Assembly (NCBI GenBank): GCA_049323275.1
Contig: JBMOOM010000044.1
Location: 38,273-102,272, forward strand
Reading direction: 5' to 3'
DNA: 64,000 nt
From: Taklimakanibacter sp049323275
GTDB taxonomy: Bacteria; Pseudomonadota; Alphaproteobacteria; Rhizobiales; Aestuariivirgaceae
The position numbers were made by a program, and so were the translations under genes. Positions 1-8,453 of the stretch are shown here, one piece after another. Under the pieces are notes generated by a model, which saw only the letters and a list, made by a program, of their open reading frames with translations, had not been told where the DNA came from and made no database searches. Numbering within the stretch: the first letter of the stretch is position 1; the number at the start of each line of letters is the position of its first letter.

Positions 1-345
1 GCCGGGCTTCATGCCGCGCAGCGCATGGGCGACGAGATGCGTGCCGAAGGAATGCGCGACGAAGCTGAAGCTTGCGCCGGGATGAGCCTGCATCAATGTC
101 TTGAGATTGTTCCGGAAGGAACGGACCGCAAGCCAGCGGAAGAGGGGGATGACGAAGGCGATGACGCTGAAATAGCCGTAGCCGTAATTTTCCACCAGGA
201 TGTCGGGGTTGGCCTTGAGCGTGAGGGTTCGAAGCCGGTTCTGCCACTGGCCGAACGTGCGTATGCCATGCACGGTGACGACGATCTTCGAGGGCGACCG
301 AGCTGACGGGGCAGCCTGAGGAAGGGCGCTATTCGCTTCGGCCAT
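1..345 (-). CDS. Alpha/beta hydrolase, N-terminal part (truncated by window edge)
   Basis: The reverse strand reads open from an ATG at 345 to the left edge, giving 115 residues with no stop. It carries an oxyanion-type motif HGIRTFG at residues 26-32, a hydrophobic stretch near 56-70, and a nucleophile elbow AHSFG at 97-101 with Ser99 as the likely nucleophile. This order is typical of alpha/beta-hydrolase (lipase/esterase-like) proteins. The acid and histidine of the catalytic triad would lie beyond the window. The codon pattern is that of a real high-GC gene, unlike the overlapping frames. Substrate unknown. Confidence 0.7.
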   Translation of the reverse strand, partial: MAEANSALPQAAPSARSPSKIVVTVHGIRTFGQWQNRLRTLTLKANPDILVENYGYGYFSVIAFVIPLFRWLAVRSFRNNLKTLMQAHPGASFSFVAHSFGTHLVAHALRGMKPG

Positions 346-457
346 CGGGAGACTCGGAAGGGGCTGGTTGACCTAACGTCGCATGGCCGCGGGGGACGGG
401 CAAGCACGCGTTCATCGCAGCGCATCTCCCCCGGTGCAAAAAGCTCGGCCCGAGATT

Positions 458-1387
458 CTAGATCGCCCTCTTACGGGTTGCCTCGATGAGCGCGTCGGTG
501 ATGGTGTCGAGGGCGTTGAACTGCTTCTTGTAATCGAGGCCGTATTTGGCCTGCTGTCCGAGGCCGAAATTCGACGAGATGTGCCAGAAGCCGCCCGGGG
601 AATTATACTCGAGCGCAAACAGCTTTCCGGTGTCATGCTCGCGGACAATGTCGATACCCATCGAGGGGAGATGGGGAAGCTTCGCGTGGATCGACCGCGC
701 GAGATCGATGATCTCGCGATCATAGTTCAGCGTGACCTGACGCTCCACGTTGTTCGCGGCGACATCCATTTCGGGCGCATCCGACAAGTAGCGATCGGGC
801 TGCTTTTCGACAGCGGTCGATAGCACAGAATAGATGGGGCGGCCGAGCACCGTCATCACGCGGTATGATTTCAGATAGGGGCCGGTGTCGATATAGCGCT
901 GGGCGAGCAAAGCCTTGCCATGACGCGGATCTTCGGCCGGAAGCCGCGCGGTATCGGTCCAGCGAATGTCTTTCGTGCGCATCAGGCTCACGCCGTGACC
1001 CTTCATGCCCCGGATCGGCTTTACGACCGTGAAGGGGCCCCATTTCGCTTCATCGAGCTCGATGCCGGGCTCGATCATGACCGTTTCAGGAACGGAGGCC
1101 CCGGCCCGTTGCATGGTTTGAAGCTCTTCGAGCTTGTTGAGCCGAACGGACATGATCTGCGCTCCCCTGATGCGGCCGCGAGGGATGGGAAGCGCCTGCG
1201 GCGAAAAGATGAGGCTCGGGCGCTGCGCCGCGATCAGCCAGTAATCCGGCGGCAGGCGGACACCGTAAGAGACGATGCGCACCTCGATGTCGGGCGCCCG
1301 CACGACCATGTTCCGCTGCACGGCCTCGAAATCGGACCGGCTCTGCAGGCCCGGCACGTGCAGGATGATGAGGTTGTATTTCGGCAT
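458..1387 (-). CDS. ATP-grasp domain protein
   Basis: 309 residues. The C-terminal two thirds look like an ATP-grasp fold: a lysine-rich ATP-binding strand VVKPIRGMKGHG near residues 121-132, a second strand around AQRYIDTG (162-169), and the Mg-binding E-x-N signature in LEYNSPGG (Glu260, Asn262). Enzymes of this fold join a carboxylate to an amine or thiol using ATP. The N-terminal 100 residues would be a pre-ATP-grasp domain. The gene has its own promoter region, divergent from the NagB-like gene. It resembles the RimK/glutathione-synthetase-like part of the superfamily, but the substrate cannot be assigned. Confidence 0.7.
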   Translation of the reverse strand: MPKYNLIILHVPGLQSRSDFEAVQRNMVVRAPDIEVRIVSYGVRLPPDYWLIAAQRPSLIFSPQALPIPRGRIRGAQIMSVRLNKLEELQTMQRAGASVPETVMIEPGIELDEAKWGPFTVVKPIRGMKGHGVSLMRTKDIRWTDTARLPAEDPRHGKALLAQRYIDTGPYLKSYRVMTVLGRPIYSVLSTAVEKQPDRYLSDAPEMDVAANNVERQVTLNYDREIIDLARSIHAKLPHLPSMGIDIVREHDTGKLFALEYNSPGGFWHISSNFGLGQQAKYGLDYKKQFNALDTITDALIEATRKRAI

Positions 1388-1542
1388 GGATACCCGACTC
1401 TGTCGCCCAACGGCGATAGTCCTAACATACCGCCCGCCGACATGCCTGAGGCAACTGTAGAGGCCGAAGTTTGATAAACCCGCAACCGGATCTATAGTCC
1501 GCCGCCCGCAATCTCACGGATATCGAGGAAATCTTAAGACCA

Positions 1543-2334
1543 ATGAGCTTCATGACGCCGAAGATCTATGCCGATCCCGAGACCCTGGGCCGCGTCTTTG
1601 CCGGACGACTGCTTGACGAGATCGCCCAGGCCAGGGCGGCGGGACGGTCGTTCCTGCTCGGCTGTCCGGGCGGACGCTCGCCGAAGCCCGTCTATCAGGC
1701 GATGGGTGGCATGCTCACTGAAACCCCGCAGGATATGAGCCATGTGAGCATCGTGATGATGGACGATTATCTGGTCGAAACGTCATCCGGCCTCGATCAT
1801 GTGCCGATCGAAAGCCACTTCTCCTGCCGCCGCTTCGCCCGCGACGATATCGCCGCCGTTCTCAATGATGGTCTGCCGGCGTCTTGGCGCATCCCCGAGG
1901 CGCAAATCTGGTTTCCGGATCCGCGCGATCCCGACGCCTATGACCGGCGGATCGAGCAGGCGGGCGGCATCGATCTCTTCATTCTCGCCTCGGGCGCCAG
2001 CGACGGCCATGTCGCCTTCAACCCGCGCGGCAGCGCCAAAGACAGCCGGTCGCGCATCGTGCCGCTCGCCGAGGAGACCCGGCGCGACAACATGCAGACT
2101 TTTCCGGATTTCCGCTCGCTCGACGATGTGCCCCGCTTCGGCGTCACCGTCGGCATCGATACGATCGCGCGACACTCCAGACAGGCGGTGATGATCGTCT
2201 GGGGCGAAGGCAAGCGGCTGGCCTTCGAACGCCTGAGCAAGGCGCAGGCTTATGACCCGGACTGGCCGGCGAGCGTCGTGTCGATCTGCCGCGGCAGGGA
2301 CATGCTCGCCGACGAAGCGGCGGCGCGGGCCTGA
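1543..2334 (+). CDS. NagB/6-phosphogluconolactonase-family sugar-phosphate isomerase/deaminase homologue
   Basis: 263 residues of the NagB/PGL fold. Visible motifs are the phosphate-binding loop GCPGGRSPKPVY (40-51), the MMDDY segment holding the catalytic aspartate (Asp74), and SDGHVAFNPRGS (153-164) with the Asp-Gly-His pair of the active site. In glucosamine-6-phosphate deaminase the last motif is normally DGHIAFNEPGS; here the glutamate that partners the histidine is replaced (Pro161), so canonical GlcN6P deamination is uncertain. It overlaps the following ROK kinase gene by one base, so the two are almost certainly co-translated and likely act on the same phosphorylated sugar. A GAGGAA ribosome site lies at about 1525. 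Confidence 0.8.
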   Translation: MSFMTPKIYADPETLGRVFAGRLLDEIAQARAAGRSFLLGCPGGRSPKPVYQAMGGMLTETPQDMSHVSIVMMDDYLVETSSGLDHVPIESHFSCRRFARDDIAAVLNDGLPASWRIPEAQIWFPDPRDPDAYDRRIEQAGGIDLFILASGASDGHVAFNPRGSAKDSRSRIVPLAEETRRDNMQTFPDFRSLDDVPRFGVTVGIDTIARHSRQAVMIVWGEGKRLAFERLSKAQAYDPDWPASVVSICRGRDMLADEAAARA

Positions 2335-3242
2335 TGCGCGCCGCGATCGGCATCGATATCGGCGGCACCAAGATCGCCGCCGGGCTGGTCGGCCTGGCGG
2401 CCGGAAGGCTCATCGAACGGACGGAAATGCCGACGCCGCGCGGTCAGAGCGCCGAAGCGATGCTTGCCGCGATCGCCGAGATGGCGGAGCGGATGCGGGC
2501 GGCGGCCAAAGCCGCCCGGATCGCGCCACTGGGTATTGGCATCGGGCTGCCGGAGCTGGTGCGGCTCGACGGTGTTCCGGCCAGCGACTGGATCACCCGG
2601 TGGAACAAGCGCGACCTGACCCGAGATCTCGCCCGGTTCCATCCGGTGGCGGTCGACACCGATGTGCGCCTCGCGACCTTGGCCGAACTTCATTATGGCC
2701 ATGGCAGAAGCCTGCCAAGTTTCGTCTTCGTCTCGATCGGGACGGGGCTGAGCTGTGCGGTATGCGAGAACGGCGTCATCCGGCGCGGCGCCCATGGTTT
2801 CGCCATCCATTTCGCGTCCGGCGACCTCGTCTCCTATGATGCGGCCAGTGGCCGGGAGACGGTATTCAATCTGGAGAGCTTCGCTTCGGGCCTTGGCATG
2901 AGCCGAGTCTATCGGCTGCGCACCGGACGCGAGGCCACGGCGCGCGACATGGTCGATGGACAAGCCGGGCGGGAAGGCGCGGCGCTGCTGGAGGAAGCGA
3001 CGACGGCGCTCGCCAGCTATATCGGACAGATCGTCAACATGATCGATCCGCATGGGGTGGTGATCGGCGGCGGGCTCGGCACGGCGCCGCGGTTTTTCGA
3101 CATGCTCAAGGCCAAGGTGCCGGCTTATATCTGGGCCGAGGACTGCCGCGATTTGCCGATCCTGCCCAGCGCGCTCAACGCCACGGCAGGCATTATCGGG
3201 GCCGCAGCTCTACATGGTGGACCGTCACGAGACAGGGAATGA
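2334..3242 (+). CDS. ROK-family sugar kinase-like protein
   Basis: 302 residues. The N-terminal phosphate loop GIDIGGTK (6-13), the catalytic-region aspartate in VDTDVRLATLAE (Asp110), and the second phosphate motif SIGTG (134-138) mark it as a ROK (repressor, ORF, kinase) protein without a DNA-binding domain, so a kinase rather than a repressor. After RGAHGF (151-156) the usual His/Cys zinc motif is absent: the region reads AIHFASGD and has no CxCGxxGC. Translationally coupled to the NagB-like gene just upstream. Likely phosphorylates an amino sugar or hexose; the substrate is not deducible. Confidence 0.82.
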   Translation: MRAAIGIDIGGTKIAAGLVGLAAGRLIERTEMPTPRGQSAEAMLAAIAEMAERMRAAAKAARIAPLGIGIGLPELVRLDGVPASDWITRWNKRDLTRDLARFHPVAVDTDVRLATLAELHYGHGRSLPSFVFVSIGTGLSCAVCENGVIRRGAHGFAIHFASGDLVSYDAASGRETVFNLESFASGLGMSRVYRLRTGREATARDMVDGQAGREGAALLEEATTALASYIGQIVNMIDPHGVVIGGGLGTAPRFFDMLKAKVPAYIWAEDCRDLPILPSALNATAGIIGAAALHGGPSRDRE

Positions 3243-3375
3243 GGGTGATGTCCGAGTCCAGAACCGAGGCGCGAATCAGGTCCTGCGGCGCGAACTTTTC
3301 GCGGTCCTCGGGCGGGCCTTCCGGACGCTCCGGCAGGCCCTCCCAAGGCCTTGATTTCAGAGGCCGATTCGGCAC
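3193..3375 (-). CDS. Possible small antisense/convergent ORF of unknown function
   Basis: A 60-codon frame starting with GTG, lying tail-to-tail with the ROK gene and overlapping its last 50 bases. The middle of the frame has high GC at third codon positions and an acidic, proline-rich N-terminal half followed by a hydrophobic C-terminal half. No family is recognised and no clear ribosome site is seen, so this may be chance. It is listed because it is the only coding-like signal in the 290-base gap before gyrA. Confidence 0.2.
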   Translation of the reverse strand: MPNRPLKSRPWEGLPERPEGPPEDREKFAPQDLIRASVLDSDITLIPCLVTVHHVELRPR

Positions 3376-3417
3376 CTAAAAAACAACGTTTTCGGCCTGT
3401 TTTTCATGCGCTTGGCA

Positions 3418-3447
3418 TTGCTTCGGGCTGGCTTGAGCGGCTATTAT
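3418..3447 (+). promoter_or_regulatory. Putative sigma-70 type promoter of gyrA
   Basis: TTGCTT (3418-3423) and TATTAT (3442-3447) are separated by 18 bases and lie about 85 bases before the gyrA start. The surrounding gap 3243-3533 is otherwise without a well supported gene. The match is by eye only. Confidence 0.4.
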
Positions 3448-3533
3448 GTTCCGCCGCTCGAATCGTTTCCAGAAACGAGGCCTCCCAGGCCTTATCGGAC
3501 GGTTTTTGAGAGCGCAATTCCTTCAGGATTCAC

Positions 3534-6254
3534 GTGGCCGACAACGACGACAACAACGATCCGAATTCTTCCGGCAATCCGGGTGAAATCGCGCCCATCT
3601 CCATCGAAGAGGAGATGAAGAAGAGTTATCTCGACTACGCGATGAGCGTGATCGTGTCGCGCGCGCTTCCCGATGTGCGCGACGGCCTGAAGCCGGTGCA
3701 TCGGCGCATCCTCTATACGATGCACGAAAACGGCTTCACGCCCGACAAGGCGCATAAGAAATCGGCGCGCGTCACCGGCGACGTGATGGGTAAATACCAC
3801 CCGCATGGCAATCTCGCGATCTATGACGCGCTGGTGCGTCTGGCGCAGGACTTCTCGCTGCGCCTGCCGTTGATCGACGGGCAGGGCAATTTCGGCTCGG
3901 TCGACGGCGATCCGCCGGCGGCCGAACGTTACACCGAAGCGCGTCTCGCCAAGGCCGCCATGCCCTTGCTCGACGATCTCGACAAGGACACGGTCGACTT
4001 CGTCGCCAACTATTCGAACGAGTTCCACGAGCCGACGGTCCTGCCGGCGAAATATCCCAATCTGCTGGTCAACGGCGCGGGCGGCATCGCGGTCGGCATG
4101 GCCACCAACATGGCGCCGCATAATCTGGGTGAGGTCATCGACGGCACCATCGCCACCATCGACAATCCCGGCATCACCGTCGACGAACTGATGAACATCA
4201 TCCCGGGTCCGGATTTCCCGACCGGGGCCATCATCCTGGGCCGTGCCGGCATCAAATCGGCGATGCATACCGGACGCGGCTCGATCGTCATGCGCGGCAA
4301 GGTGACCACTGAGGAGCTGCGCAAGGAGCGCGAGGCGCTCATCATCCACGAGATTCCCTATCAGGTGAACAAGGCGGCGATGATCGAAAAGATCGCCGAG
4401 CTGGTGCGCGAGAAGAAGATCGAGGGCATCTCCGACATCCGCGACGAGAGCGACCGGCACGGCATGCGCGTGGTGGTCGAGCTCAAGCGCGAGGCGATGG
4501 CGGATGTGGTGCTGAACCAGCTCTACCGCTTCTCGCCTTTGCAGACGACCTTCGGCGTCAACAATATCGCGCTGATCGGGGGCCGCCCCGAGCTTCTCAA
4601 CGTCAAGGACCTGATCCAGGCCTTCATCGGCTTCCGCGAGGAAGTCGTCACCAGGCGCACGAAATATCTCCTCAACAAGGCGCGCGATCGCGCCCATATT
4701 TTGGTCGGCCTCGCCATCGCGGTCGCCAATATCGACGAAGTGATCGCGCTCATCCGCCGCTCCAAGGACACCGCCGAAGCCCGCGAGGCCCTGATGGCGA
4801 AGGCGTGGCCCGCCAAGGACATGGCGCCGCTCATCGCCCTCATCGCCGATCCCCGCCACACGCTCGGCGCCGACGACACCTACAGGCTGTCGGAAGAGCA
4901 GGCGCGCGCCATTCTCGATCTGCGCCTGCAGCGCCTCACTGCACTCGGCCGCGAGGAGATCGCCGAGGAGCTCGAGAAGCTCGCCAGGGAGATTTCCGAC
5001 TATCTGGATATTCTCCGGTCGCGGGCGCGCGTCTTCAGCATCATCAAGGACGAGCTCACCGCCATCAAGGGCGAGTTCGCGACGCCGCGGCGCACCCAGA
5101 TCGTCGACAATGAAGGCGAGGTCGAGGACGAAGACCTTATCCAGCGCGAGGACATGGTGGTGACGGTGAGCCATACCGGCTATGTGAAGCGCGTGCCGCT
5201 CTCGGCCTATCGCGCCCAGCGGCGCGGGGGCAAGGGCAGGGCCGGCATGCAGACGCGCGAGGAGGACTTCGTCACCAAGCTCTTCATCGCCAATACCCAC
5301 ACGCCGATCCTGTTCTTCTCCTCGGCCGGCATGGTCTACCGCATGAAAGTGTGGCGGCTGCCGGTGGGCAATCCGCAGGCGCGCGGCAAGGCGCTCATCA
5401 ACCTCCTGCCGCTGGCGCAGGACGAGCGTATCACCACCGTGATGCCGATGCCCGAGGATGAGACGACCTGGGGCGCGCAGCAGCTGATGTTCGCCACCCG
5501 CTCCGGCAATGTCCGGCGCAACGAGCTGTCGGACTTCGAAAGCATCAACCGCAACGGCAAGATCGCCATGAAGCTCGAGCCGGGCGACCAGATCGCCGGC
5601 GTCGATATCTGCTCCGGCGCCGACGATGTGCTGCTGACGACGGCGCATGGCCAGTGCATCCGCTTCCCGGTCGAGGATGTGCGCATCTTCAAGGGGCGCG
5701 ATTCCACCGGCGTGCGCGGCATCCGCCTCGAGGGCGACGACCATGTGATCTCGATGGCGCTGCTGCGCCATGTCGAGGCTTCCGCCGACGAGCGCCTCGC
5801 TTATCTCAAGATGGCGCGCGCCGTCTCGGGCGATGAGGTGGAAGAGAATGGCGGCGCCGAGGAAGAAACGGCGCAGGCTTCCGATGCGATGCTGAGCCAG
5901 GAGCGCTATGCGGAGATGGGGGCGGCCGAGCAGACCATCCTCACCGTTTCCTCCAACGGCTATGGCAAGCGCACCTCGAGCTATGAATACCGGATCACCG
6001 GGCGCGGCGGCAAAGGCATCACCGCCATGGCCGTCAATGAGCGCAACGGACCGCTGGTGGCGTCCTTCCCAGTCGAGAACGAGGACCAGATCATGCTGGT
6101 CACCGATGGCGGCCAGCTCATCCGCTGCCCGGTCCATGACATCCGCAAGGCGGGACGCTCGACGCAAGGCGTGATCGTGCTCGACACGGCCGATGACGAG
6201 CATGTCGTCTCGGTCGAGCGCATCAGCGAGGACGAGGAGAACGGCGAGGCTTAA
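3534..6254 (+). CDS. gyrA: DNA gyrase subunit A
   Basis: 906 residues from a GTG start. The N-terminal breakage-reunion domain is complete, with the catalytic tyrosine in AAERYTEARL (Tyr133, E. coli Tyr122), and a C-terminal beta-pinwheel domain contains the gyrase-specific GyrA box QRRGGKG, which separates it from topoisomerase IV ParC. With GyrB it introduces negative supercoils using ATP. In the quinolone-determining region the sequence is KYHPHGNLAIYD: Asn93 and Leu94 stand where E. coli has Asp82 and Ser83. The tail is long and ends in an acidic stretch. In related Hyphomicrobiales gyrA is usually close to coaD; here 8.4 kb separates them. Confidence 0.98.
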   Translation: MADNDDNNDPNSSGNPGEIAPISIEEEMKKSYLDYAMSVIVSRALPDVRDGLKPVHRRILYTMHENGFTPDKAHKKSARVTGDVMGKYHPHGNLAIYDALVRLAQDFSLRLPLIDGQGNFGSVDGDPPAAERYTEARLAKAAMPLLDDLDKDTVDFVANYSNEFHEPTVLPAKYPNLLVNGAGGIAVGMATNMAPHNLGEVIDGTIATIDNPGITVDELMNIIPGPDFPTGAIILGRAGIKSAMHTGRGSIVMRGKVTTEELRKEREALIIHEIPYQVNKAAMIEKIAELVREKKIEGISDIRDESDRHGMRVVVELKREAMADVVLNQLYRFSPLQTTFGVNNIALIGGRPELLNVKDLIQAFIGFREEVVTRRTKYLLNKARDRAHILVGLAIAVANIDEVIALIRRSKDTAEAREALMAKAWPAKDMAPLIALIADPRHTLGADDTYRLSEEQARAILDLRLQRLTALGREEIAEELEKLAREISDYLDILRSRARVFSIIKDELTAIKGEFATPRRTQIVDNEGEVEDEDLIQREDMVVTVSHTGYVKRVPLSAYRAQRRGGKGRAGMQTREEDFVTKLFIANTHTPILFFSSAGMVYRMKVWRLPVGNPQARGKALINLLPLAQDERITTVMPMPEDETTWGAQQLMFATRSGNVRRNELSDFESINRNGKIAMKLEPGDQIAGVDICSGADDVLLTTAHGQCIRFPVEDVRIFKGRDSTGVRGIRLEGDDHVISMALLRHVEASADERLAYLKMARAVSGDEVEENGGAEEETAQASDAMLSQERYAEMGAAEQTILTVSSNGYGKRTSSYEYRITGRGGKGITAMAVNERNGPLVASFPVENEDQIMLVTDGGQLIRCPVHDIRKAGRSTQGVIVLDTADDEHVVSVERISEDEENGEA

Positions 6255-6335
6255 TCCCCGATCGTGCTGCCTCCTTCGGACTGGGCGGACGGGGGCTTGC
6301 ATCCGTGTCGCGGAGCATGTGAAGTTGCTTGCATC

Positions 6336-7826
6336 ATGACAACGATGCCCATCCGCCTGACCGCGACGCCGCTCAGGACAAAAGATATTGCGGCGATCGC
6401 GCGGCGCCGGGCGCGTGTCGAAGTCGCGCCCGAAATTCAGGCGCGGATCCGGGCGAGCCGCACGGTCGTGGAGCGCCATGCCGCCGAAAAGCGCAAGGTC
6501 TACGGGCTCACCACGGCGCTCGGCGCCGCGGTCGATACGCCGCTCGGCGAGGAGGATCTCATCGCCTATCAGCAGCGTATCGCCTTCGGCCATGCGGTGG
6601 GATTCGGGCCGGCGCTGCCCAGCGAGGCGGTGCGCGCGATGATGGCGGTCAGGATCGCCGGCATGGCGGCGGGCGGCACCGGCATCTCGCCCGGCGTCTT
6701 CGAAGGACTTGTCGCGGCGCTGAATGCCGGGCTGCATCCGGTGGTGCCGTCGCTGGGCTCGCTGGGCGCCGCCGATCTGTCGCCGCTGGCGCATATGACG
6801 CTCGGCCTCATCGGTCATGGCCAGGCGGAATATGCGGGCGAGACGCTGCCGGCGGCCGAGGCGCTGAGGCGCGCCGGCCTGCCGCCGCTCGAGATCCACG
6901 CCAAGGACGGCCATGCGCTCATCGTCGCCAACAGCCTATCGGTCGCGCAGGCGTGCCTCGCGCTCGAAGATATCGAGCGGGCGTTCCAATGGTCGCTGAA
7001 GGCCTATGCGCTCAATCTGGAAGCGTTCCGCGGCAATGTCTCAGCCCTCGATGACGGCGCCATGGCGGCGCGCCCGGCCTTCGGCCAGAGGGAGGTGGCG
7101 GCGCAGTTGCGCGCGCTTCTGGCCGGGAGCGCGCTGTTCGGCGATGGCGCGGCGCGGCGCATCCAGGATCCGCTCAGCTATCGCTGCGTGCCGCAGGTCT
7201 GGGGCGCGCTGCGCCACGCGATCGACGAGGCGCGCATGGCGACTGAAATCGAGCTCGCCAGCTCCGGCGACAATCCGGTGGTGCTGGCCGCCGAGGACCG
7301 GATCGTCTCGCACGGCAATTTCGACATGACCGCCTTCGTCCTCGCCTGGGAGCGGCTCGGGCAGGCGCTCGCCCACGCCGCCTCCGGAATCGCCAACCGC
7401 ACGATCAAGCTCATGTCGCCAGTGGTGGCGGACCTGCCGCGCTTTCTCGCCGCCGAGGGCCAGAACCGCATCGGCCTCGCCATCCTGCAGAAGCCTGTCT
7501 CGGCGCTCGAAGCCGAGATCCGCTTTCTCGCCAACCCCATCTCGCTGACGCCGATCGCTGTGTCGGACTGGATCGAGGACCAGGCGTCGATGGCGCCCGG
7601 CGTGGTCGCTAAAACGAGCCAGATGGTCGACCGGCTGCGGCCGCTCATCGCCATGGAGCTCATCGCGTCGGCCTATGCGGCGGAAATCCGCGGCGTGACG
7701 GCCGAGCTCGGCCGCGGTACCGCCGAAGCCTATAAGGCGGTGCGCAGCCGGGTCACGCCGTTCGACGACAATCGCGAGCTCGGCGCCGATACGGTGCGGA
7801 TCGCCGAGATGATTGCCTCCGGCTGA
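6336..7826 (+). CDS. Aromatic amino-acid (histidine/phenylalanine) lyase homologue lacking the MIO triad
   Basis: 496 residues from the ATG at 6336 (an in-frame ATG at 6264 would add 24 residues unlike the family). Family landmarks are YGLTTALG (Tyr56), NSLS, QDPLSYRCVPQ, SGDNPVV, GNF and IEDQASM, matching the HAL/PAL architecture. The segment that normally reads GSVGASGDLAPLAHM is GSLGAADLSPLAHM: one residue shorter and without the serine that cyclises to form the 4-methylideneimidazole-5-one cofactor. Ordinary ammonia-lyase chemistry is therefore doubtful. A LysE-type exporter follows after 21 bases and a methyltransferase overlaps that. Real and full length, but the reaction is unknown. 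Confidence 0.88.
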   Translation: MTTMPIRLTATPLRTKDIAAIARRRARVEVAPEIQARIRASRTVVERHAAEKRKVYGLTTALGAAVDTPLGEEDLIAYQQRIAFGHAVGFGPALPSEAVRAMMAVRIAGMAAGGTGISPGVFEGLVAALNAGLHPVVPSLGSLGAADLSPLAHMTLGLIGHGQAEYAGETLPAAEALRRAGLPPLEIHAKDGHALIVANSLSVAQACLALEDIERAFQWSLKAYALNLEAFRGNVSALDDGAMAARPAFGQREVAAQLRALLAGSALFGDGAARRIQDPLSYRCVPQVWGALRHAIDEARMATEIELASSGDNPVVLAAEDRIVSHGNFDMTAFVLAWERLGQALAHAASGIANRTIKLMSPVVADLPRFLAAEGQNRIGLAILQKPVSALEAEIRFLANPISLTPIAVSDWIEDQASMAPGVVAKTSQMVDRLRPLIAMELIASAYAAEIRGVTAELGRGTAEAYKAVRSRVTPFDDNRELGADTVRIAEMIASG

Positions 7827-7847
7827 GCAACCTGGGATAAGGCCGCC

Positions 7848-8453
7848 ATGCCGCTCGACCTCTTCTTCGCCTTTCTCGCCGCCAGCGCCCTGCTTTTCGT
7901 CAAGCCGGGGCCGGCGATGTCGGTGATCGTCGCCAACAGCATCGGGCAGGGCGTCAGAGGCGGGCTCGTCACCGTCGCCGGCAATGTCATCGGCTTCGTG
8001 CTGCTGATTTCTCTCGTGGCCTTCGGTCTCGCCTGGATCGCCGAGGCGATGAAGACCTGGTTCGACTGCGTCCGGCTCGGCGGCGCCGCCTTTCTTCTTT
8101 ATCTGGGGCTGACGCGCCTGTGGTTCGCCGGCAGGGCCGGTCTCGCCGGACCGCAGCCGACGGGAAGGCTGTTTCGCGACGGCTTCCTGGTCGCTGTCGC
8201 CAATCCGGAAGTCATCCTGTTCCTCGCCGCCTTTCTGCCGCCCTTCGTCGATCCGAGCCGGCCTGCGGCGCCGCAATTGTCGATCCTCGGCGCCACTTTC
8301 GTGGCGGTGAGTGCCATCATCGGCGCGCTGCTGGCCATCTCTGCCGCGCAGGCCCGCAACTTCCTCTCCGGCGAACGCCTCGTCTGGCTCGACCGCATTA
8401 GCGGCGGTCTCCTGGTGATCGCCGCGCTGTGGCTTGCCTGGCCCAGATCATGA
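7848..8453 (+). CDS. LysE/RhtB-family exporter (copy 1)
   Basis: 201 residues, about six hydrophobic segments, no signal peptide. The family signature near the N-terminus (KPGPAMSVIVANSIGQG, residues about 19-35) and the conserved NPEVILFLAAFLPPFV in the middle identify the LysE/RhtB translocator family, inner-membrane proteins that export amino acids or related metabolites using the proton gradient. It lies 21 bases after the MIO-less lyase homologue and overlaps the next gene by 4 bases (ATGA), suggesting one transcript and export of a substrate or product of those enzymes. One of five family members in this window. Confidence 0.88.
   Translation: MPLDLFFAFLAASALLFVKPGPAMSVIVANSIGQGVRGGLVTVAGNVIGFVLLISLVAFGLAWIAEAMKTWFDCVRLGGAAFLLYLGLTRLWFAGRAGLAGPQPTGRLFRDGFLVAVANPEVILFLAAFLPPFVDPSRPAAPQLSILGATFVAVSAIIGALLAISAAQARNFLSGERLVWLDRISGGLLVIAALWLAWPRS

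Noticed and set aside
3492..6914. A 1140-codon open frame antisense to gyrA and the lyase homologue
   Set aside because: It lies opposite clearly homologous genes, is dominated by Arg, Asp, His and Gly from reversed high-GC codons, and has no recognisable domain. It is a shadow.
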